NCBI GenBank assembly: GCA_900319235.1
Contig: ONNR01000007.1
Coordinates: 84,501 to 148,500 of the forward strand
From: an uncultured Prevotellaceae bacterium
Lineage (GTDB): Bacteria; Bacteroidota; Bacteroidia; Bacteroidales; UBA3663
DNA: 64,000 bases
Direction of reading: 5' to 3'
Positions 46,147 to 53,980 of this stretch are shown piece by piece (position 1 is the first letter of the stretch; every line of letters begins with the position of its first letter). The position numbers and the translations under genes are program-made. The notes under the pieces are model-generated. The model saw only the letters and a program-made list of their open reading frames with translations, did not search any database and was not told where the DNA came from.

Positions 46147-46203
46147 GTAATGCAAAACATTTAGATATACACATATTAATTCGTAAGGTATCATTCATAC
46201 GTT

Positions 46204-46890
46204 ATGGCAGAAACAGACATTAGACGCGGCTTACAGGATTTCTGGGGCTTGCTTGATGACGATCAACGTCAGGTAATTTGTAACAGGGCCATCGTCCAAT
46301 CCTATAGTAAGGGCGAATCCCTCTACAAGGTTGGCGAGGATTCGACTTATCTGGTTTGTGTGCTGACCGGACACATCAAGCTTGAGAAATTGGGTGTCGG
46401 AGGACGCATGCAGATCACCCGAATGTTCGGTCCCGGCGAGAACTTCGGTTATCGCAGCTTCTTTGCAAGGCAGGATCATCAGACCGAGGCTGTGGCCTTG
46501 GTCCCCACGCAGGTGGCACTTGTTCCGATGGAACTGATTGAGAAAATCTGCCTGGTCAATGCGCAGCTTGCCATGTACTTTGTCCGCAATCTGGCCACCG
46601 ACCTCGGTGCCAGCGATGAGCGAACGATTACCCTCACGCAGAAGCATATTCGCGGACGCTTAGCCGAGTCGATCACCATGCTTATCGACAAGTATGGATA
46701 TGAGGCCGATGGCATGACCATCAATGCAGCGTTGCCTCGCGAAGATCTTGCAGCCCTTTCGAATATGACCACATCGAATGCCATTCGCACCCTCGGTTCG
46801 CTTGTTGCCGATGGCATCCTTCAGGTCGAAGGTCGTCGCATTCGTCTGCTCAATCCCGAAAAACTGAAGCATATCAATGCCAATGGTTAA
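46204..46890 (+). CDS. Crp/Fnr family transcription regulator
   Basis: A 228-residue regulator with an N-terminal cyclic-nucleotide-binding-like beta-barrel (KGESLYKVGEDSTYLVCVLTGHIKLEKLG) and a C-terminal winged helix (INAALPREDLAALSNMTTSNAIRTLGSLVADGILQVEGRRIRLLN). It lacks the Fnr-type N-terminal cysteine cluster, so oxygen sensing through 4Fe-4S is unlikely; the ligand is unknown. It stands 105 bp upstream of the acyl-CoA carboxylase genes, separated by a tandem repeat, and may or may not control them. Confidence 0.9.
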   Translation: MAETDIRRGLQDFWGLLDDDQRQVICNRAIVQSYSKGESLYKVGEDSTYLVCVLTGHIKLEKLGVGGRMQITRMFGPGENFGYRSFFARQDHQTEAVALVPTQVALVPMELIEKICLVNAQLAMYFVRNLATDLGASDERTITLTQKHIRGRLAESITMLIDKYGYEADGMTINAALPREDLAALSNMTTSNAIRTLGSLVADGILQVEGRRIRLLNPEKLKHINANG

Positions 46891-46892
46891 TA

Positions 46893-46982
46893 TCGAACCC
46901 TTCGAACCTTTCGAACCCTTCGAACCTTTCGAACCCTTCGAACCTTTCGAACCTCTCGAACCCTTCGAACCTTTCAGAACCT
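46893..46982 (+). repeat. 9-bp tandem repeat between crp-like gene and biotin carboxylase
   Basis: Nine copies of TCGAACCYT plus a variant TCAGAACCT, largely alternating CCCT and CCTT so that the effective period is 18 bp. Each unit boundary creates a TTCGAA palindrome. It ends 13 bp before the ATG of the biotin carboxylase gene, so it lies in that gene's leader. Confidence 0.85.
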
Positions 46983-46995
46983 CTATTATACAATT

Positions 46996-48510
46996 ATGAT
47001 CAGGAAAATACTTATTGCCAATCGCGGCGAGATAGCTATTCGAGTGATGCGTGCCTGCTATGAGATGGGCATCCGCTCGGTGGCTGTGTTCAGCGAAGCC
47101 GACCGCACGAGCCGCCATGTGCTCTATGCCAACGAGGCAGAGTGTATCGGCCCGGCACCTTCGAGTGAGAGTTATCTCTCGATCGACAAGATCCTCGAGG
47201 TGGCCAAGAAACACAAGGTAGATGCTATTCACCCAGGTTACGGATTCCTGAGCGAGAATGCCGAGTTCGCACGTCGTTGCGAGGAAGAAGGCATCATCTT
47301 CATCGGCCCCAATCCGCAGACAATGATCGACATGGGCGACAAGATACAGGCACGTCGTCACATGATTGCAGCAGGAGTGCCTGTAGTGCCTGGTACACAG
47401 GACCAGCTCAATTCGCCCGAGGAGGCCGTAGGTGTATGCAAGGCCATCGGCTTCCCAGTGATGATCAAGGCATCGATGGGCGGTGGTGGCAAGGGCATGC
47501 GCCTTGTGCATCGCGTCGAAGATGTAGTCGAGGCTTACAATGCCTGCAAGTCGGAGGCCATGTCGGGCTTCGGCGACGACACGGTCTATATCGAGAAGTT
47601 TGTCGAAGGCCCTCACCATATCGAGTTCCAGATCCTGGGCGACAAGCATGGCAACGTGGTTCATCTGGGCGATCGCGAATGCTCGGTGCAGCGTCGTCAT
47701 CAGAAGGTTGTCGAGGAGTCGCCATCGCCATTCCTTGACCCCGAACTTCGCCAGAAGATGGGAGCAGCCGCAGTTGCCGCTGCCAAGGCTGTGGGCTATG
47801 TGGGCGCCGGCACCATCGAGTTCCTTGTCGACAAGTACAAGAACTTCTACTTCCTCGAGATGAATACCCGTCTGCAGGTGGAGCATCCTGTCACCGAAGA
47901 AGTGGTTGGCCTCGACCTTGTGAAGCAGCAGATTCTCATCGCCGATGGTCACGAACTGACTATCAAGCAGGAAGATGTGCATCAGCGTGGTCATGCCATC
48001 GAATGCCGCATCTGTGCCGAGGATACCGAGAACAACTTCCGTCCGGCACCAGGCGTCATCAGTCGCCTCGTCGAGCCTCATGGCCCCGGCATCCGTATTG
48101 ATTCGGCCGTCTATGAAGGCTACGAGATTCCGATGTACTACGACCCGATGATCGGCAAGCTCATCGTTTGGGCAACCCGCCGACAGTATGCCATCGAGCG
48201 TATGCGTCGTGCATTGTACGAATACAAGGTTGCCGGACTGGTGACCAACATCCGATATCTGCGCCGCATCATCGACGTGCCACAGTTCAAGGAAGGTAAC
48301 TACGACACTTCGTTCATCGAGGTGAACCAGGACCGCTTGCGTCCACGTCCAGGTTTCAAGAATGATTCCGAGGACATGGCCATCATCGCCGCCTACATCG
48401 ACTACCTCATGAACTACGAGGAGAACAAACCCGACAACATCAACGAGAATTCAAGTGCCCTGAACCGCTGGCGTGCCTTTGGCCTCCAGAAGGGCGTGCT
48501 AAGAGTATAA
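46996..48510 (+). CDS. Biotin carboxylase subunit of acyl-CoA carboxylase
   Basis: ATP-grasp enzyme that carboxylates biotin on the carrier protein encoded by the next gene. The 504-residue protein shows the N-terminal ILIANRGEIAIRVMRACYEMGI, the ATP-grasp loop ASMGGGGKGMR, the ECSVQRRHQKVVEESP block and EMNTRLQVEHPVTEEVVGLDLV. Length is slightly above AccC (about 450), as in propionyl/acetyl-CoA carboxylase alpha subunits. It heads a three-gene carboxylase set; with the carboxyltransferase below, propionyl-CoA or methylmalonyl-CoA metabolism is more likely than fatty-acid synthesis. Confidence 0.92.
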   Translation: MIRKILIANRGEIAIRVMRACYEMGIRSVAVFSEADRTSRHVLYANEAECIGPAPSSESYLSIDKILEVAKKHKVDAIHPGYGFLSENAEFARRCEEEGIIFIGPNPQTMIDMGDKIQARRHMIAAGVPVVPGTQDQLNSPEEAVGVCKAIGFPVMIKASMGGGGKGMRLVHRVEDVVEAYNACKSEAMSGFGDDTVYIEKFVEGPHHIEFQILGDKHGNVVHLGDRECSVQRRHQKVVEESPSPFLDPELRQKMGAAAVAAAKAVGYVGAGTIEFLVDKYKNFYFLEMNTRLQVEHPVTEEVVGLDLVKQQILIADGHELTIKQEDVHQRGHAIECRICAEDTENNFRPAPGVISRLVEPHGPGIRIDSAVYEGYEIPMYYDPMIGKLIVWATRRQYAIERMRRALYEYKVAGLVTNIRYLRRIIDVPQFKEGNYDTSFIEVNQDRLRPRPGFKNDSEDMAIIAAYIDYLMNYEENKPDNINENSSALNRWRAFGLQKGVLRV

Positions 48511-48513
48511 GAT

Positions 48514-49026
48514 ATGGAAATACAGATAGGAAACCGACTGGCCGAGGTCACCTTGCTCAGCAAGGAAGGCAACAACGTCTCGATTGAGATCGACGGCAAG
48601 ATCTACCACGTTGATATCTGCATGTTTGCCAACGGACAGGTGTCGATTTTGAATAATGGCCTTTCCTACGATGCCACCCTCATCAAGGGCGACACGGGCA
48701 AGCATTATCGTGTGGCACTCAACTATTCGAACTACGAGATCGACATGCTCGACTCACAGGCCAAGTATATGCGTATGCGCAAGAAGAACGACTCGGAGAA
48801 GCAGGCCGACAAGATCAAGGCCCCGATGCCTTGCAAGATTGTCAAGGTCTATGTGGAGCCTGGTCAGCAACTCCAGCCTGGTGACATCGTGCTCACCATC
48901 GAGGCCATGAAGATGCAGTCGAACATCTCGGTATCGGAGGCTTGCACCGTGGCCGAGGTGCGCTGCGCTGAAAACGATTCGGTGATGGCAGAACAGGTGC
49001 TGGTATCACTTAACCTTAATGCATGA
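48514..49026 (+). CDS. Biotin carboxyl carrier subunit
   Basis: A 170-residue carrier protein whose C-terminal domain holds the biotinylation motif EAMKMQS (Lys133). The N-terminal ~95 residues are a separate domain seen in propionyl-CoA carboxylase/decarboxylase carrier subunits, followed by a K/D/E-rich linker. It begins 3 bp after the biotin carboxylase gene and its stop overlaps the carboxyltransferase start (ATGA), so all three are coupled. Confidence 0.9.
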   Translation: MEIQIGNRLAEVTLLSKEGNNVSIEIDGKIYHVDICMFANGQVSILNNGLSYDATLIKGDTGKHYRVALNYSNYEIDMLDSQAKYMRMRKKNDSEKQADKIKAPMPCKIVKVYVEPGQQLQPGDIVLTIEAMKMQSNISVSEACTVAEVRCAENDSVMAEQVLVSLNLNA

Positions 49027-50480
49027 TAGAAATTATGGAACATAAGAAACTTAACGTTCGTGAAAGAATAGATATTCTCCTCGACAAGGGCACTTTCGTT
49101 GAGGTGGACAAATATGTAAAGCATCACTGCACCAACTTCGGCATGGAGAACAAGCGTGTGGCCGGCGATGGCGTAGTGTGCGGTTATGGCAAGATCGATG
49201 GTCGTCTGGTCTTCGTCTATGGCTTTGACTTTGCCGTGCTGGGTGGTTCGCTCAGTGCCGCCAATGCTGCCAAGATTGCCAAGGTGCAGGATGCTGCACT
49301 CCGCAATGGAGCGCCTATCATTGGCCTGAACGATTCGGGAGGTGCACGAATCCAGGAGGGCATCGAGTCACTCTCCGGTTTTGGCGACATCTTCTATCGC
49401 AACGTGATGGCTTCGGGTGTCATCCCGCAGATTTCGGCCATCATGGGTCCCTGTGCAGGCGGTAGCTGCTATTCTCCCGCACTCACCGACTTCATCCTCA
49501 TGGTACGCGATGAGGCACAGATGTTCATCACTGGTCCAAATGTCGTGAAGCAGGTGACGCAGGAAGACTGCGATAAGGAGAGCCTCGGCGGTGCCGATGT
49601 TCATTCTTCCAAGTCGGGTGTCTGCCAGTTCGTTTGCGAAAGCGATGAGGAATGTCTGATGACCATCCGCGAACTCATTGGCTTCCTGCCCAACAACAAT
49701 ATGGAGGATGCTCCCGCCCTGCCACAGACCGACGAAGTGACACGTCAGGTGCATGAACTGGAGGGTGTGGTTCCTGCCGACCCCAACATCCCCTACAACA
49801 TCAAGGACATCATCGAACCTGTCTGCGATCACCAGTACTTCTTCGAGATTGCGCCTAATTTTGCGAAGAATCTTGTTATCGGCTTTGGTCGTATGGCGGG
49901 TCGCACTGTTGGTTTCATCGCTAATCAGCCCCAGGTACTCGCCGGCGCCCTCGATATCGACGCATCGGAGAAGGGCGCACGCTTCGTGCGTTTCTGCGAC
50001 TGCTTCAACATCCCGATCATCGCCATCGAAGACGTTCCGGGCTTTATGCCGGGCATCAACCAGGAGCATGGCGGCATCATTCGCCATGGTGCCAAGTTGC
50101 TTTACGCCTTTGCCGAGGCCACTGTGCCGAAGATAACCCTCATCACCCGCAAGGCTTACGGTGGTGCCTACATCGTGATGAACTGCAAGCAGCTCGGAGC
50201 CGATGTCAACCTCGCCTACGAAAGTGCCGAGATTGCCGTGATGGGAGCCAAGGGCGCTGTGTCGATCCTCTATCGTAAGGAGACACCTGAGCAGCAGGCC
50301 GAGCGCATCAAGGAGTATGAGGCAAAGTTCAACAACCCGTATTGTGCTGCTGAACTTGGTTTCATCGACGATATCATTGCTCCTGCTGATACCCGCAAGG
50401 CACTTATCCAGGGTCTGGAATGCTGCCGCAACAAGAACAAGTCCAACCCGCCAAAGAAGCATGGCAACATGCCTGTCTGA
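49023..50480 (+). CDS. Carboxyltransferase subunit (PccB/MmdA-like)
   Basis: Crotonase-fold subunit that moves the carboxyl group between biotin and an acyl-CoA. The 485-residue protein has both halves of the carboxyltransferase: NDSGGARIQEGIESLSG with GPCAGGSCYSPALTDF in the N-half and VPGFMPGINQEHGGIIRHGAKLL with AYGGAYIVMNCKQLG in the C-half. Homologues are about 510-520 residues; here the first ~30 residues before the (K)xxARERID motif are missing, the protein beginning MIEIMEHKKLNVRERID. A start at 49035 would be shorter still. It ends GNMPV, typical of the family. Propionyl-CoA carboxylase or methylmalonyl-CoA decarboxylase are both possible. Confidence 0.88.
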   Translation: MIEIMEHKKLNVRERIDILLDKGTFVEVDKYVKHHCTNFGMENKRVAGDGVVCGYGKIDGRLVFVYGFDFAVLGGSLSAANAAKIAKVQDAALRNGAPIIGLNDSGGARIQEGIESLSGFGDIFYRNVMASGVIPQISAIMGPCAGGSCYSPALTDFILMVRDEAQMFITGPNVVKQVTQEDCDKESLGGADVHSSKSGVCQFVCESDEECLMTIRELIGFLPNNNMEDAPALPQTDEVTRQVHELEGVVPADPNIPYNIKDIIEPVCDHQYFFEIAPNFAKNLVIGFGRMAGRTVGFIANQPQVLAGALDIDASEKGARFVRFCDCFNIPIIAIEDVPGFMPGINQEHGGIIRHGAKLLYAFAEATVPKITLITRKAYGGAYIVMNCKQLGADVNLAYESAEIAVMGAKGAVSILYRKETPEQQAERIKEYEAKFNNPYCAAELGFIDDIIAPADTRKALIQGLECCRNKNKSNPPKKHGNMPV

Positions 50481-50491
50481 ACCGTTGTTCA

Positions 50492-50962
50492 ATGTCTTTT
50501 GAAGAGATTCTTGCCAAACAGGGCAAGCTTGTCTATACCAATGTGGGCACCAGTATGATGCCTTTGCTGCGTCAGCATCATGACCTGCTGATCATTGCAC
50601 CCAAACCAGAGGGACGTCTCAAGATGTGGGATGTCCCCCTTTATCGTCGGGACAATGGACAGTATGTAATGCACCGCGTGCTTTGGGTGCGCAAGAACGA
50701 CTATATTCTGTGCGGCGACAACCAGTATTATCCCGAGACGGGCATTCAGGACCGACATATTATCGGCGTGCTTGAGTCAAGGTCGCGCGATGGAAAGGTG
50801 TTGCCTGTGCGAGCCACCAGGGAACATCCCAACGTGCCATTCAGCTACAAGCTTTATGTCTTCCTATGGTGTTTCTTTTTCCCTATCCGTGCGGTACTGG
50901 TGTTCTTCCATACCAAATGGGTGATTCGTAAATATCGCAAACAAAATAAACAACTGCAATGA
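50492..50962 (+). CDS. S24/S26-type signal-peptidase-like protein
   Basis: A 156-residue membrane protein that may process a peptide. Near the N-terminus, GTSMMPLL places a Ser at residue 21, as in signal peptidase I (GxSMxP). The following MHRV motif (His61) corresponds to the Ser-His type active site of SipW/Sec11-like peptidases rather than Ser-Lys. A hydrophobic helix (YVFLWCFFFPIRAVLVFF) near the C-terminus anchors it, followed by a basic tail. It starts 11 bp after the carboxyltransferase gene and overlaps the PqqD-like gene by 4 bp. The ATG at 50492 is the first in frame after that stop; the open frame continues into the previous gene. Its substrate is unknown, but the neighbours suggest a ribosomally made peptide. 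Confidence 0.78.
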   Translation: MSFEEILAKQGKLVYTNVGTSMMPLLRQHHDLLIIAPKPEGRLKMWDVPLYRRDNGQYVMHRVLWVRKNDYILCGDNQYYPETGIQDRHIIGVLESRSRDGKVLPVRATREHPNVPFSYKLYVFLWCFFFPIRAVLVFFHTKWVIRKYRKQNKQLQ

Positions 50963-51225
50963 AACTGAAATATAATTTCGCCATTCAGGAGGTAACCGAC
51001 TTCTGGGCAGCTGTGCCTGTGGGAAAGGATGCCCGGCGTTATCGTGGCGTGATGAGCCTTAACGAGTCTGCCAAGGACATGATGGAGTTTCTGCGTGAGG
51101 ACATCACCGAGGAGCAGCTTGTCCAGAAGATGCTCGAGACGTACGATGTTCCCGAGGAGCAGCTGCGCCACGATGTGGCCGAACTGATCCAGAAACTTCG
51201 CGAGGCAGAAGTTTTGGACGAATAA
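50959..51225 (+). CDS. PqqD family protein (RiPP recognition element-like)
   Basis: An 88-residue protein of the PqqD/RRE fold, which binds leader peptides of ribosomally synthesised natural products. It reads KYNFAIQEVTDFWAAVPVGKDARRYRGVMSLNESAKDMMEFLREDITEEQLVQKMLETYDVPEEQLRHDVAELIQKLREAEVLDE, with the characteristic three beta strands, the SLNESAKDM motif and the C-terminal winged-helix-like helices. Start overlaps the peptidase stop (ATGA). Next comes a palindromic repeat and a kinase-like gene. Confidence 0.88.
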   Translation: MKLKYNFAIQEVTDFWAAVPVGKDARRYRGVMSLNESAKDMMEFLREDITEEQLVQKMLETYDVPEEQLRHDVAELIQKLREAEVLDE

Positions 51226-51232
51226 AAAATGA

Positions 51233-51346
51233 GGTTCTGAAATGTTCTGAAAGTTCTGAAATGTTCAAAAGGCAACTCTGTCACCTCGAACCCTTCAGAA
51301 CCCCTCGAACCCTTCAGAACCCCTCGAACCCTTCAGAACCCTTTTT
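51233..51346 (+). repeat. Intra-operon inverted and direct repeats with T-run
   Basis: On the left, about four units of GTTCTGAAA type (51233-51266). On the right, three exact 19-bp copies starting CCTCGAACCCTTCAG (51284-51302, 51303-51321, 51322-51340). The two sets are complementary (GGTTCTGAA / TTCAGAACC), so they can form several alternative hairpins, ending in CTTTTT before the next ATG at 51351. Terminator-, attenuator- or stability-type roles are possible. Confidence 0.75.
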
Positions 51347-51350
51347 CCCC

Positions 51351-52085
51351 ATGTTCTCTGGCACCTATCTTTTCGCAAATATCCCAGTCCGCATCTTTTC
51401 GATCTACGAAGAGGTGCAGTTGATGTGTGCCGACTATCGGACGGAACAGGAACCGGAGGTCGAAGTTTCAACTACCGACGAAGAACTTGAGGAAGAGGAC
51501 AAGTTGAGCGATGAGCAGCGCGTCCTCGAAGGATTGCCTCCCTGCAAATTTTCGAAGCCCTACCTTGAGACGTTGACTGTCTATCGCAAGATAGCTACGG
51601 CCTTCCTTGAGCGTAGTGTGCTGCTGATGCACGGATCGGTGGTGGCGGTTGATGGCGAGGCGTATATGTTCACGGCGCTCAGTGGAACCGGCAAGAGCAC
51701 GCATGTGCGGCTTTGGCGCAAATTTTTCGGCGAACGTGCCGTGATGGTGAACGACGACAAGCCGCTCGTTCGAATAGGAGGGGAGCGCGCCATCGTCTAT
51801 GGAACGCCATGGGACGGCAAGCATCACCTGAGCAACAACATCGCCGTGCCTTTGAAGGCCATCGTCGTGCTTCGTCGTGGACTGGAAAACGAGATTCATC
51901 CCCTCACGGTGCAGGAGGCATTCCCGACGCTGCTCCAGCAGTCGTTCCGCACCGAGGACCCGATGGTAACCATCCGCACGATGCAGCTTTTGAGCAAACT
52001 GTCCAAACAGGTAGGTCTCTACGAACTGCATTGCAACATGGATCTCGAAGCAGCCGAGGTCGCTTACCAGGGAATGAATGAATAA
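51351..52085 (+). CDS. HPr kinase/PqqD-associated kinase-like protein
   Basis: A 244-residue P-loop protein related to HPr kinases and to the kinases of lasso-peptide and other RiPP clusters. An N-terminal acidic region (about residues 30-55) precedes a HGSVVAVDG strand and the P-loop LSGTGKSTHVRLW (110-122), with NDDKPLVRI as a Walker B-like segment and WDGKHHLSNN as a further conserved stretch. It may phosphorylate a peptide or a small protein in the cluster. The start at 51351 directly follows the repeat block; the upstream frame from 51261 would translate the repeat. It is followed after 37 bp by an ABC exporter. Confidence 0.8.
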   Translation: MFSGTYLFANIPVRIFSIYEEVQLMCADYRTEQEPEVEVSTTDEELEEEDKLSDEQRVLEGLPPCKFSKPYLETLTVYRKIATAFLERSVLLMHGSVVAVDGEAYMFTALSGTGKSTHVRLWRKFFGERAVMVNDDKPLVRIGGERAIVYGTPWDGKHHLSNNIAVPLKAIVVLRRGLENEIHPLTVQEAFPTLLQQSFRTEDPMVTIRTMQLLSKLSKQVGLYELHCNMDLEAAEVAYQGMNE

Positions 52086-52088
52086 TGG

Positions 52089-52106
52089 CACACAGATTTC
52101 TGTGTG
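52089..52106. promoter_or_regulatory. 18-bp palindrome between kinase-like and ABC genes
   Basis: CACACAGA-TT-TCTGTGTG, perfect, three bases after the kinase-like stop and 17 bp before the ABC transporter ATG. It could be an operator or an mRNA hairpin controlling ABC translation. Confidence 0.5.
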
Positions 52107-52122
52107 AAAAATATAACTCACG

Positions 52123-53769
52123 ATGCTGAACCAACTGCGATACTTCTATGAACAAAGCAAAGGTTTCAGGCTCAAGCTCCTCTTGAGTCTGACGCTTGGC
52201 CTGTTGAGTATCATCTTCGGCCTGCTGTTCATCTACGTCAGCAAGTGCATCGTCGATATTGCCACAGGCAAGATGGATGCCGATCTTTGGACGTGGGTAG
52301 GAATTCTCGCTTTCATGCTGTTCATGCGTCTGGCACTTCGTGGTATCAACCTTTGGGTGAACGGACGCGTCAGCCAAGGACTGGTCAATGCCATGCGGAG
52401 CCGCCTTTTCGACGATGTGCTCAACAGCCCATGGCATGGTCGCGAGGACCGAAAGTCGGGCGACGTGATGAGCCGCATCGGCGAAGACCTGCGTGTCGTG
52501 GTGGAGTGCATCACACGCGACATCCCCGATGTCTTCCTTGCCACTTTCCAGCTGTTGGCTGCTTCGTGGTTCCTCTTCAGTCTGCAGCCGAAGCTGCTCT
52601 GGATTGTGCTCGTCATCGTTCCCGTGGCCGTTGTGCTCACCAAGATCTACTACAAGACGATGCGTCGGCTCACCAAGCAGATTCGCCGTGAGGAGGCCGA
52701 CATCCAAAGTCATATTCAGGAGTCGGTCGAGAATCGCCCGCTCCTTCTTTCGTTGCGTCGCACGGGTCTGATGATCGAACGTCTCGTCTTGCGTCAGGAC
52801 CATCTCTTCCGCACTTTCTCTCGTCGTCTGCGCTTCTCGATCAGCACCCGCCTGCTCATCTCCACAGGTTTTATGGTTGGTTACTACACGGCCTTCGTTT
52901 GGTCGGCCTACGGCATTATGATAGGTACTGTGACCTATGGTATGATGACGGCTTTGCTCCAGCTCGTAGGTCAGGTGCAGAATCCTATCTTGAATCTTTC
53001 GGCACTATTTCCCGCCATTGTTCGTGCCACCACGGCTGGTGAACGTCTGCAGGAACTCGAGAATCCCGATCCTACCTATTCTTTAAATAAGGAGAAACAG
53101 GCTCATCCTACGAAAGGAACCATTGTGGGGCTGCAGCTCCAAAACGTCACCTATCGTTATCCCGATGGCGAACGTGACGTACTTCATGACTTCACTTGCA
53201 CCTTCGCTCCGTCCACGAGCACAGCCATCATCGGTCCGACAGGCAGTGGCAAGAGCACCTTAGTGCGTATTTTTCTCGGCTTGTTGCGTCCTACCCAGGG
53301 TGCAGTGCGTCTTGTCGATAAGGCTGGCAATACGCTTCCTTTGGATGCTGATGCCTATGCCATCTCCTATGTGCCGCAGGGCAACAGTCTCCTGAGCGGT
53401 ACCATTCGCGACAATCTTCAGCTCGGCAAGCTCGATGCCACCGACGACGAGATGCGCGATGCATTGTCACGTGCCAGCGCCCTCTTTGTCTATGACTTGC
53501 CCAATGGCCTCGACACCCTCTGTGGCGAGAAGGGTAGTGGCCTCTCCGAAGGACAGGCACAACGCATCGCCATTGCCCGTGCCTTGCTCCAACCGGGCTC
53601 CATTCTCATTATGGACGAGGCGTCATCGGCCCTCGATCCGAACACCGAACGACAGATTCTCGAGGAACTGCAGCAGCAGGAACTTCACAAGACGCTGATC
53701 TGGGTTACACATCACATGGTGGTGCGCGACTATATGCAGCATTGTGTCGTTGTCGATGAGGAAGCTTAG
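52123..53769 (+). CDS. ABC exporter (membrane and ATPase domains fused)
   Basis: A 548-residue inner-membrane exporter: six membrane segments in residues 1-320, then an ATPase domain with Walker A GPTGSGKST (near 370), signature LSEGQ (near 473) and Walker B ILIMDEASSALD (near 496). There is no N-terminal C39 peptidase domain, so leader removal, if any, would need the neighbouring S26-type peptidase. Together with PqqD and kinase genes this resembles the export part of a RiPP pathway, e.g. of lasso type; a general lipid/peptide exporter is an alternative. It ends the operon that starts with the acyl-CoA carboxylase genes. Confidence 0.9.
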   Translation: MLNQLRYFYEQSKGFRLKLLLSLTLGLLSIIFGLLFIYVSKCIVDIATGKMDADLWTWVGILAFMLFMRLALRGINLWVNGRVSQGLVNAMRSRLFDDVLNSPWHGREDRKSGDVMSRIGEDLRVVVECITRDIPDVFLATFQLLAASWFLFSLQPKLLWIVLVIVPVAVVLTKIYYKTMRRLTKQIRREEADIQSHIQESVENRPLLLSLRRTGLMIERLVLRQDHLFRTFSRRLRFSISTRLLISTGFMVGYYTAFVWSAYGIMIGTVTYGMMTALLQLVGQVQNPILNLSALFPAIVRATTAGERLQELENPDPTYSLNKEKQAHPTKGTIVGLQLQNVTYRYPDGERDVLHDFTCTFAPSTSTAIIGPTGSGKSTLVRIFLGLLRPTQGAVRLVDKAGNTLPLDADAYAISYVPQGNSLLSGTIRDNLQLGKLDATDDEMRDALSRASALFVYDLPNGLDTLCGEKGSGLSEGQAQRIAIARALLQPGSILIMDEASSALDPNTERQILEELQQQELHKTLIWVTHHMVVRDYMQHCVVVDEEA

Positions 53770-53882
53770 ACCAAATTGCGACCTTTCCTCTTTCACAGGA
53801 TAGAATAATATTCCATTTTTACCGTTTTTTTGTTCCAAAAGTAAGGTTTTTTCCCTTTTTTCTTAAAAAAGTCTTAAAATTA

Positions 53883-53914
53883 TTTGGAATGGATTGATTT
53901 ATGCTTTATCTTTG
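53883..53914 (+). promoter_or_regulatory. Promoter of the Omp28-like gene
   Basis: TTTG at 53883-53886, 20 bp, TATCTTTG at 53907-53914; the ATG follows at 53981. Confidence 0.75.
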
Positions 53915-53980
53915 CGCTCGTCTTTATGCTGAGTTTTGATCATCCATCATCAGGAAGTGTTTTATAAAATCTATCTGCTT

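Noticed and set aside
46660..48081. 473-codon minus-strand frame with a Gly-Ser-Lys repeat
   Set aside because: Antisense to the Crp-like and biotin carboxylase genes; the repeat is only the translation of the 9-bp tandem array.
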